Shown: positions 7,206 to 14,636 of the stretch, one piece after another | Position numbering within the stretch: the first letter of the stretch is position 1 | Layout of the letters: each line of letters starts with the position of its first letter | From: Arthrobacter crystallopoietes | GTDB taxonomy: Bacteria > Actinomycetota > Actinomycetes > Actinomycetales > Micrococcaceae | Length of the DNA: 64,000 nucleotides | Direction: 5' to 3' | NCBI RefSeq assembly: GCF_017603825.1 | Contig: NZ_CP072014.1 | Span: forward strand, 1,736,001-1,800,000 | Translations under genes and position numbers: made by a program | The notes under the pieces: model-generated | The model's database searches: none | The model's input: only the letters and a program-made list of their open reading frames with translations | Told to the model about the DNA's origin: nothing

Positions 7206-8680
7206 TTACTCTCATCCTTTAAACCTGTTGAATCTTTGTGGAACGTGACGAGCGGGAGGTAGGCGGTGCGCTCGACGCCGTCGATCTGTTTGTAGGTGAG
7301 GACCTCGAACCGGTCGCCGATGTCCTGGTCCGTCTGGCGGGCCGTGAGCACCAGGCCACGAATGGAGTTGATGTGGCGGTGCTCGGGCGGCAGCAGTCCG
7401 AACGCCGCGCCCAGCGTGGCCTTGCCGTCCTTTGCCGCAGCGGTAGCTGCGGTGATCGCCTGGCGGATGGCACCGGCGTCGGCCTTGGGCGTATTGGGCG
7501 TGCGGTGGATGTCGGCGTCGCTGAGCGCCGGCGGCTCCGCGAGCCGGGGCGGTGGGACATGGTCCTCGGGGTTGAAGACCCCGATGCCGGCCAGTGTTTC
7601 GAACTCCGGCAGGTACAGGTTCACGGGAACCGCCGGCGTCCTGGTTTTCAGGTCCGGCGAGTGGGCCACGGCCAGCTCGGCCGAGCGGATGGCCTTGCGC
7701 AGCAGCATCGACTCGCGGAACTCGTCGCTCTGGACGTAGGTGTGCAGGCTTTCGGAGAGGCGGCCGTAGATGGCGTGGACTTCGGAGGCCTGGCGGCGCA
7801 GCTCCCGCACCAGGTTGGCCAGGGTGTTGCGTTCGTCGGAGCTCAGATCGGACACGAAATCGCGTTCGAGCACTTCCCGGACAGCCTGGCGGAAGCGGGC
7901 CTGCTGCTGCGGGTTGTTCAGGAACTCCGTGAAGCCGCGGAAGGTCTCGCCCTCGGCGGTGCTGCGCAGCTGGCGGTCGCCCTCGAGGACTTGGCCGACG
8001 GCGACGCCCTTGGCCACGCTGGACTCCATGATCTCCTGCCGGATGGTGTGCAGCATGGCCTCCACGCCGTCGCGCATCCGCTTGAAGTCCGCCGGCAGGC
8101 TTGAGGCCAGATCGAGGATGCTCCGGGCCGCGGCAACGGAGGTTTCATGCGGGAGGACCGCGGGTTCCTGGCCGGTCTCCAGCGCCTGGATCTGTGCCTG
8201 CCGTTCGGCGATTTCCGCGTCGAGCTGCCGGATCCTCGCCGCCGGATCCGGGTCGGACTCGTGGGCGAGCGATTCAATGCTGTTCAGCAGGGCGCTCAGC
8301 CGGGAGCTGTTGAGGTTGGTCCGCTCCTGCGTGAAGCCGTCGATGAAGTTCAGCACCCGCTGGGTCTGCGCGGTGGGCTCGTAGACAAACTGGCCGTCCA
8401 CCATCGGCCGTGCAAGGAACTGGTTGCGCACCCAGGAATCGGCATAATTGGCCGCCTGCCACTGCTCGTTCAGATTCAGGTTCTCGTGCCGGAGTTCCTT
8501 CAGGAAGGCAGCCAGTGCGGCGTGGAATTCCTCGAGCGCAATCCGCGGCCGGTTCGGCGTGAACTCGGCGCGGAAGAAGGCGATGGTCCACGGTGCCGCG
8601 GAGAGCAGCTTCCAGGCAGGGCTGAGCCTGAAGTCCTTCTGGGTGTGCCAGTTGGAGACAGCTTGTTCAGTGGAGCGCAT
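7202..8680 (-). CDS. jetA: JetA/MksF kleisin-like subunit (DUF3375), 492 aa
   Basis: First gene of the jetABC operon. I placed the start at ATG 8678-8680, which has GGAAAG six bases upstream and leaves an 82-bp gap to the divergent gene at 8763; a longer reading to 8770 would overlap that gene's start. The N-terminus (SPAWKLLSAAPWTIAFFRAEF) is the DUF3375 opening. The protein is helical throughout, with a DAEIAERQAQIQALETG coiled coil near residue 170 and a C-terminal region (PEHRHINSIRGL, then QIDGVERTAYLPLV) typical of the family. It is predicted to close the SMC ring as kleisin. Confidence 0.88.
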   Translation of the reverse strand: MRSTEQAVSNWHTQKDFRLSPAWKLLSAAPWTIAFFRAEFTPNRPRIALEEFHAALAAFLKELRHENLNLNEQWQAANYADSWVRNQFLARPMVDGQFVYEPTAQTQRVLNFIDGFTQERTNLNSSRLSALLNSIESLAHESDPDPAARIRQLDAEIAERQAQIQALETGQEPAVLPHETSVAAARSILDLASSLPADFKRMRDGVEAMLHTIRQEIMESSVAKGVAVGQVLEGDRQLRSTAEGETFRGFTEFLNNPQQQARFRQAVREVLERDFVSDLSSDERNTLANLVRELRRQASEVHAIYGRLSESLHTYVQSDEFRESMLLRKAIRSAELAVAHSPDLKTRTPAVPVNLYLPEFETLAGIGVFNPEDHVPPPRLAEPPALSDADIHRTPNTPKADAGAIRQAITAATAAAKDGKATLGAAFGLLPPEHRHINSIRGLVLTARQTDQDIGDRFEVLTYKQIDGVERTAYLPLVTFHKDSTGLKDESK

Positions 8681-8762
8681 CAAGAACTTTCCGCCAGTGG
8701 CTGGCTGCGAAGGGGGACCCATTGATCTTAAGGGATGCAGCTCGGGGTGGCAGAATTGCGCC

Positions 8763-9341
8763 ATGGCCAAGTTGATCTACTCCGGCATCACCTCCTTGGA
8801 CGGCTATATTGCGGACGCGGAGGGCAACTTCGACTGGAGCATGCCGGACGAGGAAGTCCATGCCTTTGTAAACGACCTGACGCGCCCGATCGGCACCTAC
8901 CTTTTCGGGCGCCGCATGTATGAGGTGATGGTGGTGTGGGAGGAGTTGGCGGATGATCCGGAACTGCCGGCCGTGGAGCAGGACTTTGCCCGGATCTGGC
9001 AGAACGCGGACAAGACTGTTTACTCCACCACCCTGGAAACGGTACCGTCGGCGAGGACCCGGATTGAGCGCAGCTTCGACCCTGAGGAGATCCGGCGGAT
9101 GAAGGCATCGGCCGAACGGGATCTGGTAGTCGCCGGTGCCGAACTTGCCGCGCACGCGCTGCGGGCCGGGCTGGTCGACGAGTGCCACCTGTTGGTCTCG
9201 CCGGTGATGGTGGGCGGCGGCAAACGGTTCCTGCCCGACGGTGTCCGGATGCAGTTCGAACTGCTGGAGGAACGCCGTTTCGGTAATGGTGTAGTGTTCC
9301 TGCGCTACCGCACGGCGGGCGGGGCGGTCACCGGGAGCTGA
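8763..9341 (+). CDS. RibD C-terminal/DHFR-like reductase, 192 aa
   Basis: A single-domain protein of the dihydrofolate reductase-like fold (YyaP/YwjB group). It begins with AKLIYSGITSLDGYIAD, the hallmark opening in which SLDGYIA contributes to the nucleotide site. TYLFGRRMYEVM, the VVAGAELAAHALRAGLVDE helix pair and LLVSPVMVGGGKRFL follow, all conserved positions of the group. It is probably an NADPH-dependent reductase of unknown physiological substrate. A long upstream extension of the frame has no coding support. It is divergent from jetA and stands alone as a transcription unit. Confidence 0.87.
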   Translation: MAKLIYSGITSLDGYIADAEGNFDWSMPDEEVHAFVNDLTRPIGTYLFGRRMYEVMVVWEELADDPELPAVEQDFARIWQNADKTVYSTTLETVPSARTRIERSFDPEEIRRMKASAERDLVVAGAELAAHALRAGLVDECHLLVSPVMVGGGKRFLPDGVRMQFELLEERRFGNGVVFLRYRTAGGAVTGS

Positions 9342-9428
9342 CGGACTCGAACTCCCGGATGGCCAGCGGCACGAACGCACTTGCTCTTTCTACGGTATAC
9401 CGTTTGGCGGAGCCTCCGGGCAGACCTC

Positions 9429-10985
9429 TCAAGTGCCGTCAGCCAACGCGCCGGCGGAATCCGTCGGTTCCGTTGCTGCATGGTTCGCTACCTGGTTGTC
9501 CGCGGGCTTGCGGACGAAGAAGGCTGCTGCCACGGCAAAGACCGAGATGATCGCGCCGGCCAGGAACGCGGCTCGCACGCCGCCGGCCACCGCCACGGTG
9601 GCCGCCGAACCGTCCGCGGCCAGGGCGGCGGACTGGATGGACATCACGGTCACGAACAGGGCCGTCCCGACGGCGCCGGCCACCTGCTGGACCGTGCCGA
9701 TGATGGCGCTGCCGTGCGAGTAGAGTTCCGGCTTGACCGCGCCGAGGCCGGCGGTGAAGAGCGGGGTGAAGAGCAGGGCCAGGCCGATGCTTAGGACGAT
9801 GTGCGCGGCCAGCAGCGTAAAGGGGGAGGTGTTCTCGGTCAGCGTGGACAGGAACCACAGCACCGCGCTGACCAGCATTGTTCCCGGTACCAGCAGGACG
9901 GTCGGCCCGAACCTGTCATAGAGCCGGCCGACAAACGGCGCCAGCAGACCCATGAGCAGCCCGCCGGGCAGCAGCATCAGGCCGATCTGGAACGGTTCGA
10001 GCTCAAGCACCTGCTGCATATAGATCGGGAGCAGGATGATGGTGCCGAACAGGGCGGCCATGCTGATGATCATCAGGCCTACGGTGACAGCGAAGGTGCT
10101 GGAGCGGAAGGTGCGCAGGTCAAGCAGCGCGCGGTCCCGCCGTTGGAGCCGCAGCTGGCGCAGGATGAAGGCGGACAGGGCCACGAGCCCGACGCCGAAG
10201 GAGGTCCACATCGGCATTGCGGAAACAGCCTCGCCGGCCTCGCCGGAGCCGTGGCCGACCAGGCTCAGGCCATAGATCAGGCCGCCGAAGCCGAACGCGG
10301 AAAGCACCACGGAGAACAGATCCAGCGGCACGGGCCTCGGTTCGGTGACGTTGTCCACCCGCCGGTTGCCGATGATCAGCATGGTGACGGCGATCGGCAG
10401 CACCAGCCAGAACATCCAGCGCCAGGACAAGGCGTTGAGGATAATGCCGGAGATGGTCGGGCCGATGGCCGGTGCCACGGAGATGACAATGGAGACGTTG
10501 CCCATGGTCTTGCCGCGCTCGGCCGCAGGCACCAGGGTCATCAGGGTGGTCATCAGGAGCGGCATCATGATGGCGGTGCCGGAGGCCTGGACAATCCGGC
10601 CGAGCAGCAGCAGCTCGAACCCGGGCGCTATCGCGGCGATCAGTGTGCCGGCGGAGAACAGCGACATGGCCGTGGTGAAGACCGGCCGGGTGTTGAAGCG
10701 CTGCAGCAGGAAGCCGGTGATCGGAATGACCACCGCCATGGTCAGCATGAACGCCGTGGTCAGCCACTGGGCGGCACGCGCGGTGATGCCGAGGTCGTCC
10801 ATCAGTTCGGTCAGCGCGACGCTCATGATCGTCTCGTTGAGGATGACCACAAATGAGGCAGCCAGCAGCAACCGGATTACCCGGTTGTTCCGCCGCCTGT
10901 GGTCGGAGCCGTCGATTCCCGGTCCGTGTGATGGCGCGGCGCCGGAATTTACGACGGCGGGTTCGGCCGGGGACTGTTGACTCAC
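9429..10985 (-). CDS. MFS drug/proton antiporter, DHA2 (EmrB/QacA) family, 518 aa
   Basis: An inner-membrane exporter with 14 predicted helices, the number typical of DHA2 pumps. The start is GTG 10983-10985 with GAGGAT seven bases upstream; the frame remains open for 24 codons further without a ribosome site. Family features are NETIMSVALTELMDDLG in helix 1, the ARAAQWLTTAFML segment, QASGTAIMMPLLMT and the antiporter motif C-like SVAPAIGPTISGII. The hydrophilic N-terminal 40 residues contain one ACGACGGCGG element (10951-10960), here read in another frame as VVNSG. The substrate is not predictable. Confidence 0.9.
   Translation of the reverse strand: MSQQSPAEPAVVNSGAAPSHGPGIDGSDHRRRNNRVIRLLLAASFVVILNETIMSVALTELMDDLGITARAAQWLTTAFMLTMAVVIPITGFLLQRFNTRPVFTTAMSLFSAGTLIAAIAPGFELLLLGRIVQASGTAIMMPLLMTTLMTLVPAAERGKTMGNVSIVISVAPAIGPTISGIILNALSWRWMFWLVLPIAVTMLIIGNRRVDNVTEPRPVPLDLFSVVLSAFGFGGLIYGLSLVGHGSGEAGEAVSAMPMWTSFGVGLVALSAFILRQLRLQRRDRALLDLRTFRSSTFAVTVGLMIISMAALFGTIILLPIYMQQVLELEPFQIGLMLLPGGLLMGLLAPFVGRLYDRFGPTVLLVPGTMLVSAVLWFLSTLTENTSPFTLLAAHIVLSIGLALLFTPLFTAGLGAVKPELYSHGSAIIGTVQQVAGAVGTALFVTVMSIQSAALAADGSAATVAVAGGVRAAFLAGAIISVFAVAAAFFVRKPADNQVANHAATEPTDSAGALADGT
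10946..10960. repeat. Copy of the AATTT-ACGACGGCGG short element
   Basis: AATTTACGACGGCGG within the hydrophilic N-terminal extension of the MFS gene. Related copies preceded by AT-rich bases occur at 186-199, 49471-49486, 57847-57861 and 62091-62107. The low GC of the five bases before the core stands out against the surrounding sequence. Confidence 0.45.
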
Positions 10986-11125
10986 GGAAGGTATCCTCAA
11001 TGGTTTTTGGGGGAAGCGGTGCCTGCGCCAGGCGACGATAGCAAGACTAACCAGCATAGTGGAAGCAGTATTCCCGCCGGCTCCCCAAAGGGGGTGCGCA
11101 CCACATAAGATGCCCCACTTAACGC

Positions 11126-11160
11126 GGTATGCACCGCCGGAAAATCCGACGGTGCATACC
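11126..11160. repeat. Perfect inverted repeat, 11-bp arms
   Basis: GGTATGCACCG at 11126-11136 and CGGTGCATACC at 11150-11160 around a 13-nt loop. It lies 67 bases beyond the stop of the cell-wall hydrolase gene and upstream of the MFS gene. It could end the hydrolase transcript or act as an operator for the exporter; its right arm is also the first unit of a direct repeat. Confidence 0.6.
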
Positions 11161-11202
11161 TATATGGTGCATACCTATATATAGGAGCATGCCCATATAT
11201 AG
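11151..11202. repeat. Short direct repeats GGTGCATACCTATAT
   Basis: Two adjacent 15-base copies, at 11151-11165 and 11166-11180, are followed by a divergent third copy, GGAGCATGCCCATATATAG, at 11184-11202. The AT-rich halves form one of the lowest-GC patches in the window. Together with the inverted repeat at 11126 this forms a compact array upstream of the exporter gene. Confidence 0.6.
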
Positions 11203-11226
11203 TGTGCCGCTGTGCGGCCGCAGGGC

Positions 11227-12096
11227 TTACTTGGTGAAGTAGCCGTCTACGGGCATCCAGCTGGTGGGGTGCACCTTGGTGCCCTCGCCCGGGTTCAGGG
11301 CGCTGATCATCTGGCCGCCGCCGAGGTAGATGCCGATGTGGCTTCCACCGTTCTGGAGAACCAGGTCGCCCGGCTTCGGGTTGCTGGTCGGGGTCAGAGC
11401 CGCGGCCTGAGCCGTGGTGACGCGGGGCAGATCGATGCCGTGCTGGGCGTAGACCCACTGCACGAAGCCGGAGCAGTCCCAGCCGCTGGTCGAGGTGCCG
11501 CCCCAGACGTACGGGGTGCCGACCATGGACTTGGCGGTGGCGACGATGCCCGAGGTGCTGGCCGTGCTGACGGAAGCCGGCTCGATGTTGGCGCTTGCAG
11601 CGGCAACCGTGAAGCCTTCTTCCTGCGGCGCGGCCTGGGTAGCCGGTGCCTCGGCCGGTGCCGGAGCAGCGTGGGCTGCCGGGTCATGTGCGGCGCCGGA
11701 GAGCTGGATGACGTCGCCCGGGTAGATGACCGATTCCCAGCCGAGGCCGTTGGCAGCGAAGACGTCGTTCAGCTCAATGCCGTGCTGCGCGGCAATGTTG
11801 CCGAGGGTGTCGCCGGCCTTGACGGTGTGGGTTGCAGCGTCCGCCGCGGGCGCCGGAGCTGCGGCCGGAGCGGCAACAGTCTCGGCCTGGGCCGATGCGG
11901 CGAAGTCGCTGGAGGATACGTCGGATGCTGCGTTGGCAGGCAGGCCGGCGCCGAGCATCAGGCCACCGGCAGCGGTGACAACTGCGGCACTGCGGCCAAC
12001 GGTACCGGCGTGGGACGAAACGGCCTTCGAAACTCCGCTGAACGGGTTGCTGTGGACCGCGGCGGCACGATGGCGTGCGTGATTGTTCTTGAACAA
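11227..12096 (-). CDS. Secreted LysM and NlpC/P60 cell-wall hydrolase, 289 aa
   Basis: A peptidoglycan endopeptidase exported to the cell wall. I chose TTG 12094-12096 as start because GGGAGAGG lies eight bases upstream and everything further upstream in the frame is riboswitch RNA. A long signal peptide ends near ANAAS (about residue 57). A LysM domain (HTVKAGDTLGNIA to PGDVIQL, about 85-130) binds glycan. After an Ala/Pro linker the NlpC/P60 domain has the catalytic Cys in WDCSGFVQW and His in GSHIGIYLGGG. The gene is the target of the c-di-AMP riboswitch at 12114-12303, fitting growth-linked control of wall turnover. Confidence 0.92.
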   Translation of the reverse strand: MFKNNHARHRAAAVHSNPFSGVSKAVSSHAGTVGRSAAVVTAAGGLMLGAGLPANAASDVSSSDFAASAQAETVAAPAAAPAPAADAATHTVKAGDTLGNIAAQHGIELNDVFAANGLGWESVIYPGDVIQLSGAAHDPAAHAAPAPAEAPATQAAPQEEGFTVAAASANIEPASVSTASTSGIVATAKSMVGTPYVWGGTSTSGWDCSGFVQWVYAQHGIDLPRVTTAQAAALTPTSNPKPGDLVLQNGGSHIGIYLGGGQMISALNPGEGTKVHPTSWMPVDGYFTK

Positions 12097-12113
12097 GGTT
12101 GTAGCCTCTCCCA

Positions 12114-12303
12114 ATGCCTGCGAGGTAAGCTGTCGGGTTCGGATGGGAGTCACCCGGCCGCGTTCCACCTCGGAAAATCGCTCCGTGGTGAACTGCGGCT
12201 TAACCCCAAGGGCTCTGGAGGAGCCCGGTAAACGTGGGTCCCCCGCCTCTGCCATCTGTCTAGCGAACGGACTCGGAACGGTGGCAGAGTTAGGCAAAGC
12301 CAT
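12114..12303 (-). ncRNA. c-di-AMP riboswitch (ydaO-yuaA class)
   Basis: Read on the minus strand, the leader of the NlpC/P60 gene contains the ydaO hallmarks in order: GGCGGGGGACCCA, GGGGTTAAGCCGC, GGGTGACTCCC and CGAACCCGACAGCTTACC-TCGCAGGC. The last block is the highly conserved 3' end and stops just before the GGGAGAGG ribosome site. In actinobacteria this class sits ahead of resuscitation and NlpC/P60 wall hydrolases and usually turns expression off when c-di-AMP is high. The 5' boundary is approximate. Confidence 0.87.
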
Positions 12304-12475
12304 TCCGAGGGGGCCGGCCCAGGAAGCGCCGACGTGATTGCCACCCTACATAACGGATTGATAACTCCGCAAAACGGACACGCCGGAAGTGGCAGGTTTC
12401 GGAGTGGTTTAGTGCTAGCGGACGGCCAGTGAACTGGGTTCGGGCGGTGGCATCGGTACGTAGTAACCTTGCCGC

Positions 12476-12865
12476 ATGATCCGTCGAAGCTTTGCCCTCG
12501 TGTTTGTAATGTTTTCCCTACTCATCACGGGGTGCAGCCAAGTTGAACAGGCCGCCACCGATGCGGCCAATGACGCCGTTTCGGGTGCCCAGGACGCGGC
12601 CAGCAAAGCCGCCTCCGATGCTGTGTCAGGAATCACATCGGCTGCCGTCGACGAAGTGCTCCAGCAGGTCTGCAAACCTGTGGCGGACGGCACAATCAGC
12701 GCAGGGGAGAAGCAACTGCTTTCCGGCCTCGTCGGTGCCGCTGAACAGGCCGGCGTGCCAGCCGAAATTACGACGCCGATGGGTGACATTGCGCAGGCCG
12801 GAGACCAGGTGCCGGCCGAGTCTGTGAACGCACTGCAGGACGCCTGCGCCAACGCGACCAGCTAG
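12476..12865 (+). CDS. Small secreted lipoprotein, 129 aa
   Basis: A signal peptide of about 19 residues ends in a lipobox LITGC, so the protein should be lipid-anchored to the outer face of the membrane. The mature part starts with an Ala/Asp-rich helical stretch of alternating AANDAVSGAQDAASKAASDA-like units, followed by a globular tail with two cysteines (QQVCKP near residue 67 and QDACANATS at the end) that could form a disulfide. No catalytic motif is seen. It is convergent with bioD, with only two bases between the stops, so no room remains for a separate terminator. Confidence 0.8.
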   Translation: MIRRSFALVFVMFSLLITGCSQVEQAATDAANDAVSGAQDAASKAASDAVSGITSAAVDEVLQQVCKPVADGTISAGEKQLLSGLVGAAEQAGVPAEITTPMGDIAQAGDQVPAESVNALQDACANATS

Positions 12866-12867
12866 CG

Positions 12868-13575
12868 CTAGCGCAGCCGGAACCAATCCCCGGCGCCGGC
12901 CTGGAACCGGGCCGGGTGAAGGGCGGCAGCGTCCTGCGGGATGGCGCCGAGGAATGGCGCGTCCAGATTCTGCAAGTACCGCAGGTTGTCTTCTTCCACC
13001 GCGTTAGGTTTCCTCGGCCAGGAGCCGATGACCAGTCCGGCGGCCGTGAGATTGCGGGCCTTGATGGCCTCGAGCGTGAGCAGGGTGTGGTTCAGCGTGC
13101 CCAGTCCGCTGCGGCAGACAACGACGACGCCGGAGTTCCCCACGCGGGCCGCGAGGTCTGCGAGGGTCCTGCCCTCGCCGTCGAGCTCCACGAGGAGTCC
13201 GCCTGCGCCTTCCACCAGGACATGGTCCGATACCGCAGCGAGCTGCTCAATGTGCCGGACGTGGTCCGCGAGGGGCGGCAGTGCGGCGTCTTGCCGCGCG
13301 GCAGCTGCCACCGGGGCCATCGGCTCGAGCAGCCGGATGCCCTCGGACACCGTGGCCCCGCCGGAGAGCCGGTGCACCTCGTCCGCGTCGCCCGGCTCGC
13401 CGTCACCCACGCCGGTCTGCGCCGGCTTGTAGACCGAAACGGTGCCCGGTAAGGCAGTGGCGAGCGCCGCCGTCGTTATCGTCTTGCCGACCCCGGTGTC
13501 GGTGCCGGTGACGAAGATGACCGGCGGCAGGCCGGCGAGACCGGTCGGACTGGCCGGGGCGGGAACCTCGGTCAT
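12868..13575 (-). CDS. bioD: Dethiobiotin synthetase BioD, 235 aa
   Basis: It closes the ureido ring of dethiobiotin from DAPA, CO2 and ATP. The P-loop is GTDTGVGKT at residues 24-32; YKPAQTG, VEGAGGLLVEL and GLGTLNHTLLTLEAI are family signatures for the DAPA/ATP site. The ATG at 13573-13575 has AGGAGG five bases upstream and overlaps the P450 stop (ATGA). It is the last gene of the bioB-bioA-bioF-P450-bioD operon. Frames that join this gene to upstream sequence pass through the P450 gene in the wrong frame and were discarded. Confidence 0.95.
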   Translation of the reverse strand: MTEVPAPASPTGLAGLPPVIFVTGTDTGVGKTITTAALATALPGTVSVYKPAQTGVGDGEPGDADEVHRLSGGATVSEGIRLLEPMAPVAAAARQDAALPPLADHVRHIEQLAAVSDHVLVEGAGGLLVELDGEGRTLADLAARVGNSGVVVVCRSGLGTLNHTLLTLEAIKARNLTAAGLVIGSWPRKPNAVEEDNLRYLQNLDAPFLGAIPQDAAALHPARFQAGAGDWFRLR

Positions 13576-14636
13576 TTTTCCTCCTGTTCCACCGTGACGG
13601 TGAGCGGCGTTTGGAAGGACAACAGGCGCAGCCAGTCCGGTTCCGGCCCGGTGAGCCGTACCTCCGGCAGGGCCCGGGCCGTTTCCTGAAGCACCAGCAC
13701 GGTTTCCAGTTCGGCTAGTTTGGCGCCCAGACAGCGGTGCAGGCCATGCCCGAACGCCAGCGAATAAGCAGTTCCGCCGGTGTCCGGGGGATGGTTGCCG
13801 CTGAGCTCGAGCAGGATTTCCGCGCCGGCGGGGAGCTCGGTGCCGCCCAATCGCGTGTTGCGGGAAACGGCCCGCCGCCAGGTATGCACGGAGGATTCGG
13901 TGGCCAGTACCTGCCGCACGAAGGGTGCGGCGCCTGAGCCGGCCCCGAGCTGTTGCCAGCGTCCCGGTTCCTGCAAGGCGCGGTAGAAGGACGTCCCGAT
14001 CAGCTGCGCGGTGGTTTCCTGCCCCGCGATGACCAGGAAATAGCCCAGCGAGCAGATTTCCGACGGCGTGAGCCCGGCGGCATCGAGCATGCCGAAGAGC
14101 GACGCGGTGCCGCGGCTGGCGGCCACTTCGCCGCGCAACCAGCCGTAGAATTCCGCGGCGCTCTCCGCCAGGATCGGCTGGCGGTCTTCGGCCGGCCAGC
14201 CCCAGAACAGTTCCAGCGAGTCCCGGCTCCAACGCTTGAGGATGTCCAGATCGGGGCAGCGGACGCCGGTCAGCTCCGCCATAATGACCGGCGGGATGTG
14301 CTTGGCCACCGCGTCGGCCAGATCTACCGGTCCGTGGTGCAGCAGCTCGGTGGTGGCAACGGTGCGTACCCGGGTCAGCTCCCGCACCTGCGGTCCGATG
14401 GCGGCGACTTTCGCGGGGGTGAAAAAACCCGCCACCAGCTTCCGCACATGGCGGTGCTTGGCGCCGGTGGCCGACGCCAGCACCGGCGGCAGGGCACAGC
14501 GGGCGCGGCTGAGGATGCGCAGGGCGGCCGGGGCCAGGGGCACCACGGAGGTCAGCGCGTTCGTCGGCAGGAAATCCTCGGTCCGGCGCATGACTTCCCG
14601 CACCTCTGCCGGATCCGAAACCACGTGGAAGCTCAT
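13572..14636 (-). CDS. Biotin-operon cytochrome P450, 354 aa
   Basis: A P450 locked inside the biotin operon by four-base overlaps with both bioF and bioD. Heme ligand loop FGHGLHRCLG is at residues 295-304 (Cys302), and the oxygen-activating I-helix motif AGQETT is at about 204-209. The K-helix motif ExxR, nearly universal in P450s, is not seen: the expected position reads QVLA at about 242-245, just before TESSVHTWRR. By analogy with Bacillus BioI it may cleave a fatty acyl chain to make the pimeloyl precursor; bioC/bioH-type genes are absent from the cluster. The protein is about 40 residues shorter than typical P450s. Start ATG 14634-14636 was chosen for the coupling to bioF. Confidence 0.85.
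   Translation of the reverse strand: MSFHVVSDPAEVREVMRRTEDFLPTNALTSVVPLAPAALRILSRARCALPPVLASATGAKHRHVRKLVAGFFTPAKVAAIGPQVRELTRVRTVATTELLHHGPVDLADAVAKHIPPVIMAELTGVRCPDLDILKRWSRDSLELFWGWPAEDRQPILAESAAEFYGWLRGEVAASRGTASLFGMLDAAGLTPSEICSLGYFLVIAGQETTAQLIGTSFYRALQEPGRWQQLGAGSGAAPFVRQVLATESSVHTWRRAVSRNTRLGGTELPAGAEILLELSGNHPPDTGGTAYSLAFGHGLHRCLGAKLAELETVLVLQETARALPEVRLTGPEPDWLRLLSFQTPLTVTVEQEEK

Noticed and set aside
8681-8770. Upstream extension of jetA to 8770
   Set aside because: It would overlap the start of the divergent gene at 8763 and lacks a ribosome site; ATG 8680 has one and matches the DUF3375 start.
9340-9362. tRNA-like T-arm sequence (GGGAGTTCGAGTCC on the minus strand)
   Set aside because: No acceptor stem, anticodon arm or D arm can be built around it, and part lies at the end of a coding gene; chance resemblance or an eroded remnant.
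9392-9403. Palindrome ACGGTATACCGT between convergent genes
   Set aside because: Short, not repeated in the window and without a promoter; too little to call an operator.
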